From: Chitinophagaceae bacterium
GTDB lineage: Bacteria; Bacteroidota; Bacteroidia; Chitinophagales; Chitinophagaceae
Reading direction: 5' to 3'
Assembly (NCBI GenBank): GCA_903642275.1
Contig: CAHJWK010000030.1
Location: 1 to 40,574 of the forward strand
Length of the DNA stretch: 40,574 nucleotides
Position numbers and translations under genes: made by a program. Shown one piece after another: positions 1 through 8,902 of the stretch. Positions within the stretch are counted from its first letter, which is position 1; every line of letters starts with the position of its first letter. Under the pieces are notes generated by a model. The model saw only the letters and a list, made by a program, of their open reading frames with translations, made no database searches and was not told the DNA's origin.

Positions 1-163
1 CAAGTATTTTACCATCAGGTTGTACCGCCATTGCAGAAGAAATGCCACCACCGGTGCGCATGGCTGCTTTGCCATTACAATAAAAATTGCCATCTAATTT
101 CAGGGATTGGCTAAAACACGAAACGGTAATAAAAACGAGTAGTAATGCGGATATTGATTTCAT
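1..163 (-). CDS. Secreted beta-propeller-type protein (delta-60 repeat), N-terminal fragment
   Basis: The reverse strand from the ATG at 163 encodes 54 residues before the window ends. It opens with a signal peptide (MKSISALLLVFITVSCFS, then Q) and continues into a mature start that contains AMAVQPDGKIL. The phrase VQPDGKIL is the hallmark of delta-60 repeats (DUF5122), which form secreted propeller-like proteins, often large and exported by T9SS in Bacteroidota. Only the first partial repeat is visible, so the total length and any C-terminal sorting domain are unknown. The Cys near the signal peptide end (VSC) could also be read as a lipobox, but FSQS after it looks more like a signal peptidase I site. 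Confidence 0.7.
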   Translation of the reverse strand, partial: MKSISALLLVFITVSCFSQSLKLDGNFYCNGKAAMRTGGGISSAMAVQPDGKIL

Positions 164-472
164 ATATGGATTTCAAAATTTGAAAGTTCGCAATGCTTTA
201 AACAATTACAACATGCGTAATCTTATTCAGCACTAAGCGCTCAAACTATATTTGAAATCCTTTTGTCTAACTCACTTTTACCAGTTAGTGAGCTTATGAG
301 ATACTGAATTTTAAAACGAAGACTGCTTTCCTTTCTAATGTAAACCTACTTTAGTATTACTGCATTAGACATATAAAATATTTTTGGGACATTGAAATGA
401 ACGGCAGCGTACTAATGATTAATTATAAAAAATATTTATGGAAATAATTTATCTCTGCATCATTGAGATTAG
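164..472. other. Intergenic region between two divergent genes
   Basis: This 309-bp AT-rich gap separates the divergent propeller protein and the ECF sigma factor. It holds a TATTTTTG (379-386) that fits the Bacteroidota -7 consensus TAnnTTTG on the plus strand, although no convincing TTTG lies 19-21 bp upstream. It also holds a short inverted repeat CTCACT/AGTGAG (271-276 and 287-292). I see no further gene in it. Confidence 0.5.
379..386 (+). promoter_or_regulatory. Candidate -7 element for the ECF sigma/anti-sigma pair
   Basis: TATTTTTG matches TAnnTTTG. Transcription would start a few bases after 386 and leave an approximately 80-nt leader before the start at 473. The -33 element is weak, which lowers the confidence. 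An alternative is autoregulation by the ECF factor itself from an unrecognised site. Confidence 0.35.
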
Positions 473-1042
473 TTGAATGTGAAAGCGAAATACCTACATC
501 ACGCCACAGACCAGCAATTGCTGGAACAGTTTTATGAATACGGTAACACTGAATTGCTGGGTCTCTTATTACAGCGATATACCTTATTGCTGCTTGGTGT
601 TTGCATGAAATATTTAAAGAATGAAGAAGCAGCAAAAGATGCTGTACAACAGATTTTTTTGAAAGTGGTAAATGAACTAAAGCGTTATAAAGTGCAATAC
701 TTTAAAAGCTGGCTGTACATGATTGCAAAGAATTATTGTTTGATGCAATTGCGCAACAAAACTCATCATGTTTCACTTGATGCACATGAGAACTTACCTG
801 ATGATGAAGCATATTTATTGCATCACAAAACAAAAGAAGAACTTTTAACTTTAATTGAAATTTGCCTGCCACAGTTAAATGCAGAGCAGCAAACCTGCAT
901 ACATTTATTTTATATTGAAAAGAAAAATTACAACCAGGTAAGCAGCGAAACCGGTTACAGCATTATGCAGGTAAAAAGTTATATTCAAAATGGAAAACGC
1001 AATCTTAAACTAATGATTGAAAAAAAACTGAAGCAGCAATAA
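473..1042 (+). CDS. RNA polymerase sigma factor, ECF subfamily
   Basis: This 189-residue protein has the ECF sigma layout. Region 2 lies at about residues 15-85 (EAAKDAVQQIFLKVV, then FKSWLYMIAKNYCLMQLR), and region 4 at about 120-180 ends in a helix-turn-helix (YNQVSSETGYSIMQVKSYIQNGKRNLK). It would direct core RNA polymerase to a small regulon. The start is a TTG directly after an in-frame TAG, so the gene cannot extend further upstream; GTG at 479 is the only close alternative, and there is no ATG nearby. Its stop overlaps the ATG of the next gene by one base (TAATG), so the two are translationally coupled. The small membrane protein behind it is the natural candidate for its anti-sigma factor. 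Confidence 0.88.
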   Translation: MNVKAKYLHHATDQQLLEQFYEYGNTELLGLLLQRYTLLLLGVCMKYLKNEEAAKDAVQQIFLKVVNELKRYKVQYFKSWLYMIAKNYCLMQLRNKTHHVSLDAHENLPDDEAYLLHHKTKEELLTLIEICLPQLNAEQQTCIHLFYIEKKNYNQVSSETGYSIMQVKSYIQNGKRNLKLMIEKKLKQQ

Positions 1043-1392
1043 TGGAAGATTTAAACAATATATGGAATGATGAAGATGAGCTGAACGAAGAGCAGTTGCT
1101 TAGTTACATCAATGGCAAATCAACAGAAGAAGAACAGCATGAAGTTAAAAAGCAAATGAATGATTCATCATTAATAAACGATGCAGTGGAAGGCTTGCAG
1201 CAGTTCTCATCAACCAAAAAAATGAGCAGTTATGTTGAGCAAATAAACACGCAGCTAAAGCATCAGCTTAAAAAGAAAAAAAGTAAAAATAAATTTTATA
1301 AACCTGACATTTCATGGCAAGTGATTGCCGTGGTTATTGTTGTTGTGCTTTGCCTTATTGGGTTTACAATTATTGAAATGATGCACAAATAA
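1042..1392 (+). CDS. Single-pass membrane protein, candidate anti-sigma factor
   Basis: The protein has 116 residues. The N-terminal part (LLSYINGKSTEEEQHEVKKQM ending in VEGLQQF) matches the anti-sigma N-terminal segment seen in many Bacteroidota, where the short helix pattern is followed by an acidic stretch and a GLxxF-type end. A Lys-rich linker (about residues 72-88) leads to one membrane helix at about 91-112 (VIAVVIVVVLCLIGFTII). Only four or so residues follow it, so no periplasmic sensor domain exists. The one-base overlap with the upstream ECF gene supports a sigma/anti-sigma pair. The assignment rests on context and the N-terminal pattern. How the signal would reach it is not clear from the sequence. 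Confidence 0.65.
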   Translation: MEDLNNIWNDEDELNEEQLLSYINGKSTEEEQHEVKKQMNDSSLINDAVEGLQQFSSTKKMSSYVEQINTQLKHQLKKKKSKNKFYKPDISWQVIAVVIVVVLCLIGFTIIEMMHK

Positions 1393-1443
1393 GCAAATGC
1401 AAAAAAGCATGCTGTTAAATTCTAACTATATACTTGCCGCTCA

Positions 1444-1600
1444 AAAAGCTTAAGCATTCTATTCAAAAGCATATACATTTTAGTAAAAAGCTTATCGGTT
1501 TGGCTAAAAACCTTATGGATTTAATCAAAAACCATAAAACTTTTATCGAAATCCATAAGCTTTCTGCAAAACCATATTGGTTTTATAAAAAAGCTAAGCC
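1444..1600 (+). repeat. Degenerate 21-bp tandem repeat, locus 1
   Basis: AAAAGC or AAAACC boxes recur at 1444, 1465, 1486, 1507 and 1528, a period of exactly 21 bp. The series continues as AAATCC at 1549, AAAACC at 1568 (a 2-bp slip) and AAAAGC at 1589. Between boxes each unit carries TTAwGsATTT-like sequence. The array sits about 50 bp past the anti-sigma stop, in the same orientation as that gene. It is the same family as the better-kept array at 27129-27351, read there on the minus strand. The TTG-initiated reading frame across it (1434-1649) is a by-product of the 21-bp period and I do not call it a gene. Confidence 0.75.
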
Positions 1601-1673
1601 ACTTCATAAAATAAATATCTGCCCAAACATCATTCATAATAATATCTGAACCCGTTTTAACGTATTTACACAA

Positions 1674-1715
1674 TACAACTAAGTTGTACTTTTCCGCCAA
1701 AGTAAAGTTTTACTT
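1674..1715 (+). promoter_or_regulatory. Two perfect palindromes in front of the porV2-like gene
   Basis: TACAACT-A-AGTTGTA occupies 1674-1688 and AAGTAAA-GT-TTTACTT occupies 1700-1715, only 5 bp before the ATG at 1721. Both have 7-bp perfect arms. TACTTTTC at 1687-1694 is one base from the -7 consensus TAnnTTTG and overlaps the first palindrome. The first could be an operator. The second would lie in the transcript next to the start codon. Function is inferred from position only. Confidence 0.4.
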
Positions 1716-1720
1716 ATACA

Positions 1721-2905
1721 ATGAAAACTTGTGGACGACTGTTTGTCATGATGTTTTTTACTTGCTTGTCACTTTGCGCTTTCACGCAATTTCGCAAATA
1801 TTCCAATGAGTTTTTAAATATAGGTGCCGGTGCCCGCGGGCTTGCAATGGGCGGCGCACAGGTTGCCAGCGCAGAAGACGGGAACGCCGGTTACTGGAAC
1901 CCTGCCGGGTTGGTAAATGTTATTGATTATTCGTCTGTCTCATTAATGCATGCTGAATATTTTGCAGGCATTGGCAAATATGATTACTTATCAACTGCCA
2001 TTCCATTAAGTGGCAGCTATAAAACGCTTGGTTTTTCTCTATTGCGTTTTGGCGTGGATGATATTCCAAACACTTTGTTTTTGGTGCAGCCAGATGGCTC
2101 GCTTGATTATAATAATATTCAAAGTTTTTCTTCTGCTGATTATGCTTTTTTAATTTCTTATGCGCAGGTAATTTCTGATAATGATGCAGCCCAGGTAAGT
2201 TGGGGCGCGAACACTAAAATTATTTACCGGCATGTAGGCAGTTTTGCACAAGCCTGGGGTTTTGGTTTTGATGCGGGGTTTTTATATCGTACGGCAACCT
2301 GGCGTTTGGGTATAACCGCACGCGATATAACGACCACTTTTAATGCGTGGTCTTTTTCTTTTACTGATGAACAAAAACAGGCTTTGTACTTAACCAATAA
2401 TGATATTCCTGTAAAATCAACGGAGCTTACTTCACCAAGATTGGTGCCTGCCGTTGGGTATAATTTTCGTATAGCAAAAAAACTACACTTGCTTACGGAA
2501 GCAGATTTTGATGTTACGTTTGATGGTCAGCGCAACACGTTGTTAAGTTCAAAAGCAGTGAGCATTGACCCAAAATTCGGTGCTGAAATAAACATCAGTA
2601 ATTTTGTTTTTATAAGAGCCGGTGTTTCAAATTTTCAGAGAGCGTTGGCTGATGGTGACACTTTAAATCAAAAAAAAGTCTGGATATACCAACCTTCAAT
2701 AGGTGCAGGTTTTAAAGTAGGCAATGTGGCAATTGATTATGCGTTTACCAATCTTGCCAACCAAAGCAATCCTTTATACACAAATGTTTTTTCTTTGCAT
2801 ATCGATCTTGTTCCGAAAGGGAAAGAAAAAAAGCACGGCGAATTTCCTGAACTTAAAAAACCAGATAAGCCAAAAAAGGTAAAAGGCAACTATCCTGTTC
2901 CATGA
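1721..2905 (+). CDS. porV2: PorV/PorQ-family outer membrane protein, PorV2-like (T9SS)
   Basis: The 394-residue product has a signal peptide (about 1-22, ending CAFTQ). Next comes the family signature NIGAGARGLAMGGA, then EDGNAGYWNPAGL, where the DGxAxxWNPAG pattern is typical of PorV/PorQ and related FadL-like barrels. The rest alternates in beta-strand fashion and ends in a Lys/Pro-rich tail (about 365-394). PorV proteins act as outer-membrane shuttles that take T9SS cargo from the translocon to the PorU sortase. The GAGARGLAMGGA start differs from classical PorV (PDARxGGMGD), so I place it in the PorV2 subgroup. Its TGA overlaps the ATG of the next gene (ATGA at 2902-2905), which pairs it with the C25 peptidase. 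Confidence 0.75.
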   Translation: MKTCGRLFVMMFFTCLSLCAFTQFRKYSNEFLNIGAGARGLAMGGAQVASAEDGNAGYWNPAGLVNVIDYSSVSLMHAEYFAGIGKYDYLSTAIPLSGSYKTLGFSLLRFGVDDIPNTLFLVQPDGSLDYNNIQSFSSADYAFLISYAQVISDNDAAQVSWGANTKIIYRHVGSFAQAWGFGFDAGFLYRTATWRLGITARDITTTFNAWSFSFTDEQKQALYLTNNDIPVKSTELTSPRLVPAVGYNFRIAKKLHLLTEADFDVTFDGQRNTLLSSKAVSIDPKFGAEINISNFVFIRAGVSNFQRALADGDTLNQKKVWIYQPSIGAGFKVGNVAIDYAFTNLANQSNPLYTNVFSLHIDLVPKGKEKKHGEFPELKKPDKPKKVKGNYPVP

Positions 2906-5900
2906 GGAAATATTTGACGATATTATTCACTTGTTTTATTTGTTACAGTGCATTTGCTCAACAGTATTATAATGAATGGATAGACTATTCAAAAACATAT
3001 TACAGGTTTAAAGTTAGCTCAACAGGATTATATGAAATTACTCAAACAAATTTACCTGCAGGTTTGCAAACTGTTTCTTCGTCTCAATTACAATTGTGGC
3101 GCAATGGGAAAGAAATTGCTTTATACATTGGTAATGGTTATATAGAATTCTGGGGCGAAAAAAACGATGGCCTGCCAGATAGAAATTTATATAAAGATCC
3201 GACCAACCAGCTTTCGCCCGACTTAAGTTTAGAAACAGACACGGCGGTTTATTTCCTTACTACGAATACAGGAAATAATTTAAGAATAACGGATGATGCA
3301 AACAATGTTACAAACACATTATTACCACCTGAAATATCTTTTCTTTATCATTACCATCACAATTTTCAAAGCATGATAAACCGTGGCAGAGCGGTGTATT
3401 ATGGAACCAATGTCTATTCTTCTACTTATGATATTGGTGAGTGGTGGAGCAGCAACGAAATTAGTCCCGGTTCAGCTTTCAATTTTAGTGCCGGTAATTT
3501 ATATGCATATACAGGAACTACTTCTGTTACACCGCAACTGAATGTATCAGTTGCAGGAAATTCTATACCTAATTCGGTAGATTCTAACGGCGTTAACAGA
3601 ACAATAGAAGTAAGCATTAACGGAACAAAAGTTATAACCGATAATTCCATTATTAGTGGAATGAACGCAGCAATACTAAATAACAATATTTCAATTTCAA
3701 CTTCATCATTAACTTCCCTTAATACTACATTTTCAATAGCTGATGTAAACAAAGCAATCAACGACCGTATTGTAACAGGCTTTATTGATTTAAGTTATGC
3801 TCGTCAATTTGTTTTTGATGGCACTTCTCAATTTAAATTTTCATTACCTGCAACAACACAAGGCAATTATTTAAAGATTACAAATTTTAATGGCAGCAAA
3901 GCAACAATACTATATGACATTACTAATAATAAGCGTTATGCTGCTAACGTAAGCACAGCAAATACCTATCAATTTGTTTTACCACCATCTGCGTCAGACA
4001 GGAATTTAATTTTGGTTGATGAAGGCACGGCTTCAAACATTAATGCATTCACACAAAGAAATTTTCCTGATTATTCTGAAAGTGCTAACCAGGGGGATTA
4101 TGTTATCATTTCAAATAAAGTTTTAATTAACAGCGGCAACGCTGTGCAGAATTATGCAGCTTACCGTGCAGGTTTACCTGGTGGTTCGTACAAAACAAAA
4201 ATTTATGATATAGATGATTTAGTTGATGAGTTTGCTTATGGTATAAAGCAACATCCGCTCTCTGTAAAAAACTTTTTACGTTATACACGAAATACATTTT
4301 CAACCAAACCAAAATTCGCTTTCTTAATTGGTAAAGGTGTTACTTATAATGACGCAAGAGCAAATGAAAATTCGTCTTATTATCAACGGCTTTGCCTGGT
4401 GCCGACATTTGGTTGGCCAGCTTCAGATAACGTGCTTGCATCTGATGATTTATCTCCTTTACCCGCAACACCAATCGGCAGGTTATCTGCGGTAACACAA
4501 GGCGAAGTACAGAATTATCTTGATAAAATAAAGACTTATGAATCTGTGCAACAAAACACCTCTGAAGCTTTTGCTGATAAAGCCTGGATGAAAACAATGG
4601 TGCACGTGGTTGGTGCTGATGACCCAGGTTTGAATGCTACACTTGGCGGTGCTATGAATAATTACCGCAACATTGCGATAGATACTTTTTATGGCGCCAA
4701 TGTTTATACTTTTAATAAAACCACAAATACTGCCGGTGCAAGCATCTTAGATAATTTAATGTCGCAACTATTCAGTAACGGTATTAGTTTATTAAATTAT
4801 TTTGGTCATTCTTCAGCTTCAATACTTGATTATAATTTAAACGAGCCTAAAGATTATAATAATCCAAACAAGTATCCTGTATTTATTGTGAATGGATGTG
4901 ATGCCGGGGATATTTTTTCTTTTGATACGGCGCGTTTTAGCACGTTTAATTCTTTGTCTGAAGCCTGGGTGCTGGCACAAAACCGCGGCAGTATTGCTTA
5001 TATTGCCAGTACGCATTTTGGTGTGGTGAATTATCTTGATGCCTATAATACCGGGTTCTATAATTCTTTTGTGCGCACAAATTATAACGCACCGCTTTCT
5101 TATAATTTAAAAGATGCAATAAATTACCTTTTAACTTATGACGGAGATTTTACAGGAACATTACATGCAGAAGAAAGTGTATTGCATGGCGATCCTGCTT
5201 TAAAAATTAATGCATCTGCTTTGCCTGATTTTGCTGTTGAACCAGAAGGTGTAATCATCTCACCCACATTTGTTTCTGTTGCTGATAATAGTTTTAAAGT
5301 AAAGTGTTATTTCTATAATTTAGGTAAGGCAACCGGGGATTCTGTTTCTGTTTTAATTCAGCGTAAATACCCTGATGGCACAACAGCAATTTTATTTTCT
5401 AAAAAAATTCCTTCTGTTCGATTTGAAGATTCAGTTGAATTAACAGTGCCTATAGTTGCCACACGTGATAAAGGCCAAAACTCTTTGACTGTAACTATAG
5501 ATAATCTTCAGCAATACACTGAATCTGACGAGCTAAACAATACTGTTACCAAAGATTTTTTTATTTATGAAGATGAGTTAACGCCTGTATATCCATACAA
5601 TTTTTTTATCGTCAGTAAACAGAACATTAAGCTGTATGCATCTACGGCAAATCCTGTTATCCCTATGCGTTCCTATATAATGGAAATGGATACAACGGAA
5701 CTGTTTAATTCATCTGTAAAAACAACACAAACTATTGCATCGGTTGGTGGTGTTATTGAGTTTAATGCAACCCTTCCGTTTACTGACAGCACGGTTTATT
5801 ACTGGCGTGTTGCACCGGTGCCATCAAATGGAACTTATATCTGGAATACATCCAGCTTTGTGTATTTGCCCAACGCAGGCTTTGGTTATAATCAATCACA

Positions 5901-7971
5901 TTTATACCAGCATTTAAAATCAACCGGTGACAGAATTTACATTGACAGCAATAGCCGCAAATGGATGTATTATAATATTACTTCCAAACTTCAAATATTT
6001 AATGCAGTTTTCGGAAAAGATTTTCAAACACCGGCTTATTTCCGTGTATTGATTAATGACAAAACAATAACTTCTTCAGCTTGTCTTGGTTCATCGGTAA
6101 TATTTAATTTATTTGATCCGATAACACTGCTGCCTTATTTCAATCAACAAGTTCCTTCAACAACCGGCAGCGGAAATTATGGTGCGTTTATGAATAGTTA
6201 TAAAGGTTCTTGCATACAGGTTGGCAATCAATACAATTTTGAGTTTTCATATAAAGACACAATTGGCAGAAGAGAGATGCGTGATTTTATGGACTGGATA
6301 CCAAACGGTGTTTTAGTTACAATGCGCATTATTTATAACGATACAACAACTGCTAATGCGAGAACATGGAAAAGTGATCAAACAAAATATGGAGTTGGAA
6401 ATACTTTTTATGACAGGCTAAAGCAAGCTGGCTTTTCAACAATAGATTCTTTTAATAACCGCATTTGGGTTTTTAATTATGAAAAAAACAATTCATTGTA
6501 TGTACCTGAATGGCAATTCTCACAAGGTACCGGCGACCTGATTTCATACATACGCAACATCAATTCTTCTGACACACTGGGTTATATTACTTCGCCTGCA
6601 TTCGGCCCTGCAAAAGCATGGAAGAATGTTTTATGGAATGGTTACAGCCTTGACACAAAAGCTGGTGATGCACCAACCGTTGATGTGATTGGTGTTGACT
6701 CAACCGGCAACAATGAAATGGTTTTATATACTTTAAATACAACACAGCAGAATTTTAATATATCAAACGTAAGTGTTTTAAGATATCCTTATTTAAAATT
6801 AAGGATGCGTAATGCAGACAGCGTTAATCTTACACCATACCAATTGCGTTGGTGGCGTATTTTATATGACCCGGTTCCTGAAGGAGCACTGGCACCAAAT
6901 CTTGTATATAATTTTAAAGATTCGGTTTCACTTGGTCAAACAGATAGCTTAGCCATTGCATTTAAGAATGTAAGTGAAGTTCCGTTTGCAGATAGTATCG
7001 CTGTAAACCTGACTATAACTGATGCAAGCAACAACCCCACAAACATTATTATAAAAAAGATAAGAGCAATAACTGCAGGCGATACTGCTGTAATACGCAG
7101 CAACATTGCAACAACATCATTAAGCGGTTTAAATAATTTATATCTTGATGTAAACCCGTTAACCAATCATCAGCCTGAACAAACGCATTTAAATAATTTT
7201 ATGTACAGGAATCTTGCAGTTAATGCAGATAAGTATAAGCCTGTGCTTGATGTAACCTTTGATGGCATACACATTTTAAACAATGATATTGTTGCTGCAA
7301 AGCCGCATGTTCTTATTAAGATGAAAGATGAATCAGATTTCCTTTTATTAAATGATACTTCGCTGATGAGTGTACAGTTACGCTATCCTGATGGCACATT
7401 ACGGCAATTTTATTTTAACACAGATACATTGATATTTACTGCCGCTACTTCAGGCGCAAATAATACTGCTTCGATTGACTTTACGCCTTACTTAACTGAT
7501 GATGGCACTTACCAGTTAATCATTCATGGAAAAGATAAAACCGGCAACACCGCAGGCAATGTAGATTACACAGTTTCATTTGAAGTATATAACAAGCCGA
7601 TGATAACAAACATGTTTAATTATCCAAATCCGTTTACTACATCAACTGCATTTGTGTTCACCGTTACAGGTAGCCAGGTACCGCAAAACATACGCATACA
7701 AATCTTAACCATTACGGGTAAGATTGTAAAGGAAATTACCAAAGAAGAATTGGGTGCGTTACACATCGGCAGAAATATTACCGATTATAAATGGGATGGC
7801 ACAGACCAGTACGGTGATAAACTTGCTAATGGTGTTTATATCTATCGTGTGCTTACAAATTTGAACGGTAAGTCGCTTGATAAGTTTCCTACTTATGGTC
7901 AGGATGGCTATGAAGTAAACACGGATAAATATTTTAATAAAGGTTATGGTAAGATGTATTTGATGCGGTAA
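2902..7971 (+). CDS. porU2: C25-family (gingipain-like) peptidase, long PorU2-like T9SS sortase
   Basis: This is a 1689-residue secreted protein. It has a signal peptide (1-19), a long beta-rich N-terminal region, and a peptidase C25 domain at roughly 390-770. The likely catalytic His is H636 (NYFGHSSAS) and the likely Cys is C666 (NGCDAGDIF), matching the His and Cys motifs of gingipains and PorU. A CARDB-like Ig domain follows (about 775-890). Extended beta regions lead to a FlgD/T9SS-like C-terminal domain (YPNPF at about 1574, then WDGTDQYGDKLANGVYIYRV). After that sits an unusual tail ending GKMYLMR. Classical PorU is about 1100-1300 residues, so this is the long form. PorU removes cargo CTDs and attaches anionic LPS; whether the long form does the same is inference. 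It is coupled to the PorV2-like gene. Confidence 0.8.
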   Translation: MRKYLTILFTCFICYSAFAQQYYNEWIDYSKTYYRFKVSSTGLYEITQTNLPAGLQTVSSSQLQLWRNGKEIALYIGNGYIEFWGEKNDGLPDRNLYKDPTNQLSPDLSLETDTAVYFLTTNTGNNLRITDDANNVTNTLLPPEISFLYHYHHNFQSMINRGRAVYYGTNVYSSTYDIGEWWSSNEISPGSAFNFSAGNLYAYTGTTSVTPQLNVSVAGNSIPNSVDSNGVNRTIEVSINGTKVITDNSIISGMNAAILNNNISISTSSLTSLNTTFSIADVNKAINDRIVTGFIDLSYARQFVFDGTSQFKFSLPATTQGNYLKITNFNGSKATILYDITNNKRYAANVSTANTYQFVLPPSASDRNLILVDEGTASNINAFTQRNFPDYSESANQGDYVIISNKVLINSGNAVQNYAAYRAGLPGGSYKTKIYDIDDLVDEFAYGIKQHPLSVKNFLRYTRNTFSTKPKFAFLIGKGVTYNDARANENSSYYQRLCLVPTFGWPASDNVLASDDLSPLPATPIGRLSAVTQGEVQNYLDKIKTYESVQQNTSEAFADKAWMKTMVHVVGADDPGLNATLGGAMNNYRNIAIDTFYGANVYTFNKTTNTAGASILDNLMSQLFSNGISLLNYFGHSSASILDYNLNEPKDYNNPNKYPVFIVNGCDAGDIFSFDTARFSTFNSLSEAWVLAQNRGSIAYIASTHFGVVNYLDAYNTGFYNSFVRTNYNAPLSYNLKDAINYLLTYDGDFTGTLHAEESVLHGDPALKINASALPDFAVEPEGVIISPTFVSVADNSFKVKCYFYNLGKATGDSVSVLIQRKYPDGTTAILFSKKIPSVRFEDSVELTVPIVATRDKGQNSLTVTIDNLQQYTESDELNNTVTKDFFIYEDELTPVYPYNFFIVSKQNIKLYASTANPVIPMRSYIMEMDTTELFNSSVKTTQTIASVGGVIEFNATLPFTDSTVYYWRVAPVPSNGTYIWNTSSFVYLPNAGFGYNQSHLYQHLKSTGDRIYIDSNSRKWMYYNITSKLQIFNAVFGKDFQTPAYFRVLINDKTITSSACLGSSVIFNLFDPITLLPYFNQQVPSTTGSGNYGAFMNSYKGSCIQVGNQYNFEFSYKDTIGRREMRDFMDWIPNGVLVTMRIIYNDTTTANARTWKSDQTKYGVGNTFYDRLKQAGFSTIDSFNNRIWVFNYEKNNSLYVPEWQFSQGTGDLISYIRNINSSDTLGYITSPAFGPAKAWKNVLWNGYSLDTKAGDAPTVDVIGVDSTGNNEMVLYTLNTTQQNFNISNVSVLRYPYLKLRMRNADSVNLTPYQLRWWRILYDPVPEGALAPNLVYNFKDSVSLGQTDSLAIAFKNVSEVPFADSIAVNLTITDASNNPTNIIIKKIRAITAGDTAVIRSNIATTSLSGLNNLYLDVNPLTNHQPEQTHLNNFMYRNLAVNADKYKPVLDVTFDGIHILNNDIVAAKPHVLIKMKDESDFLLLNDTSLMSVQLRYPDGTLRQFYFNTDTLIFTAATSGANNTASIDFTPYLTDDGTYQLIIHGKDKTGNTAGNVDYTVSFEVYNKPMITNMFNYPNPFTTSTAFVFTVTGSQVPQNIRIQILTITGKIVKEITKEELGALHIGRNITDYKWDGTDQYGDKLANGVYIYRVLTNLNGKSLDKFPTYGQDGYEVNTDKYFNKGYGKMYLMR

Positions 7972-7980
7972 ACTTGCAAA

Positions 7981-8358
7981 ATGAATAAAGCCGGTTTTGG
8001 AACACGTGTGCTTAATTTTATTGTTGATACGTTAATCATATTTGGCATTGCTTATGGTTTGTATAACTGGTGGATTTTTTATGTGATGTACTGGGAATAT
8101 ACATTTATTCCATTCTATGCTTTTTTCTTTGGATTGATATTTATTTATTATGTGTTTTTTGAAGGAATATTTAAGCGATCACCAGGAAAATGGTTGTCAA
8201 TAAGTAAAGTTGTAAATAAGAATGGAACCGGGCCAAATTTCTTGCAGATTATTATTCGCAGCCTTATTCGCATAACAATAATTGATTGCTTTTTTATACC
8301 ATTTCTTGATAAGCCTTTACATGATTACTTAAGCAGGACTGAGGTTGTGGAAGCCTAA
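7981..8358 (+). CDS. RDD family membrane protein
   Basis: The protein has 125 residues. The N-terminus GFGTRVLNFIVDTLIIFG carries the Arg-xx-(6)-Asp pattern of the RDD family in the first helix (R9, D16). A second hydrophobic segment lies at about 40-60 (FIPFYAFFFGLIFIYYVFF), followed by the conserved FKRSPGKWLSISKVV (K for the second family motif), and a third helix ends near residue 110. RDD proteins are small inner-membrane proteins of mostly unknown function, some linked to ion transport or cell envelope. It begins 9 bp after the porU2 stop and is probably cotranscribed. Confidence 0.85.
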   Translation: MNKAGFGTRVLNFIVDTLIIFGIAYGLYNWWIFYVMYWEYTFIPFYAFFFGLIFIYYVFFEGIFKRSPGKWLSISKVVNKNGTGPNFLQIIIRSLIRITIIDCFFIPFLDKPLHDYLSRTEVVEA

Positions 8359-8385
8359 GCATTTAAATAATAGTAAACCAAACGT

Positions 8386-8796
8386 TTATTTAGCTTTTAT
8401 CGCATCAACCACATATACGCTAAAGCCGCGCCAGGGCAATGCATGTTTATATTCTTTATAGTGCAGGTTATAATAACTTCCGCTGTTATTCATCAACAAA
8501 TTTGCTAAGCTATCATCAGCAATAGAAAATTCAAATTCGTAAGACTGCATTGAGCCGGCTTGCTGGGAACGTATGCCGCTTTGTATTAACTTGCCTTCAT
8601 ACGTTTTAAAAAGATTGCCTTTTTTAACTACATAATTTAACTGACCTGATTTTACGCCTTCACCAAAAACAAATAAATAGTTCCACCAAAAAATAATTAG
8701 CCCTATTAACAGCAACACCAAAATAGTTATAGTAATTATTTTTCTAAATCCTGATTTGCGCTTTGGAGCAGCAGGTGTAAAATTCTGTGTTGCCAT
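8386..8796 (-). CDS. Small N-terminally anchored membrane protein, conserved in Bacteroidota
   Basis: The 136-residue product has a short basic N-terminus (PKRKSGFRK), one membrane helix at about 19-38 (IITITILVLLLIGLIIFWW), then a soluble part with the conserved points EGVKSGxLxxxxKKGxxFKTYEGxL and LHYKEYKHALPWRGxSxYxV. I recognise the family from many Bacteroidota genomes, where it is a conserved hypothetical; it sometimes carries a wrong dehydrogenase name in databases. The hydrophobic anchor and soluble C-terminus suggest a periplasmic small beta domain. No enzyme motif is visible. It is convergent with the RDD gene, 27 bp away. Confidence 0.75.
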   Translation of the reverse strand: MATQNFTPAAPKRKSGFRKIITITILVLLLIGLIIFWWNYLFVFGEGVKSGQLNYVVKKGNLFKTYEGKLIQSGIRSQQAGSMQSYEFEFSIADDSLANLLMNNSGSYYNLHYKEYKHALPWRGFSVYVVDAIKAK

Positions 8797-8902
8797 TATA
8801 AAAATTTAATATCTAAATACAAATAATAAGCCGTTACATGAAAGTGCAACATTAAATAAAAGCAATGGTATTGCAATTGATTACCAGGAGTTGACTGAAT
8901 TA

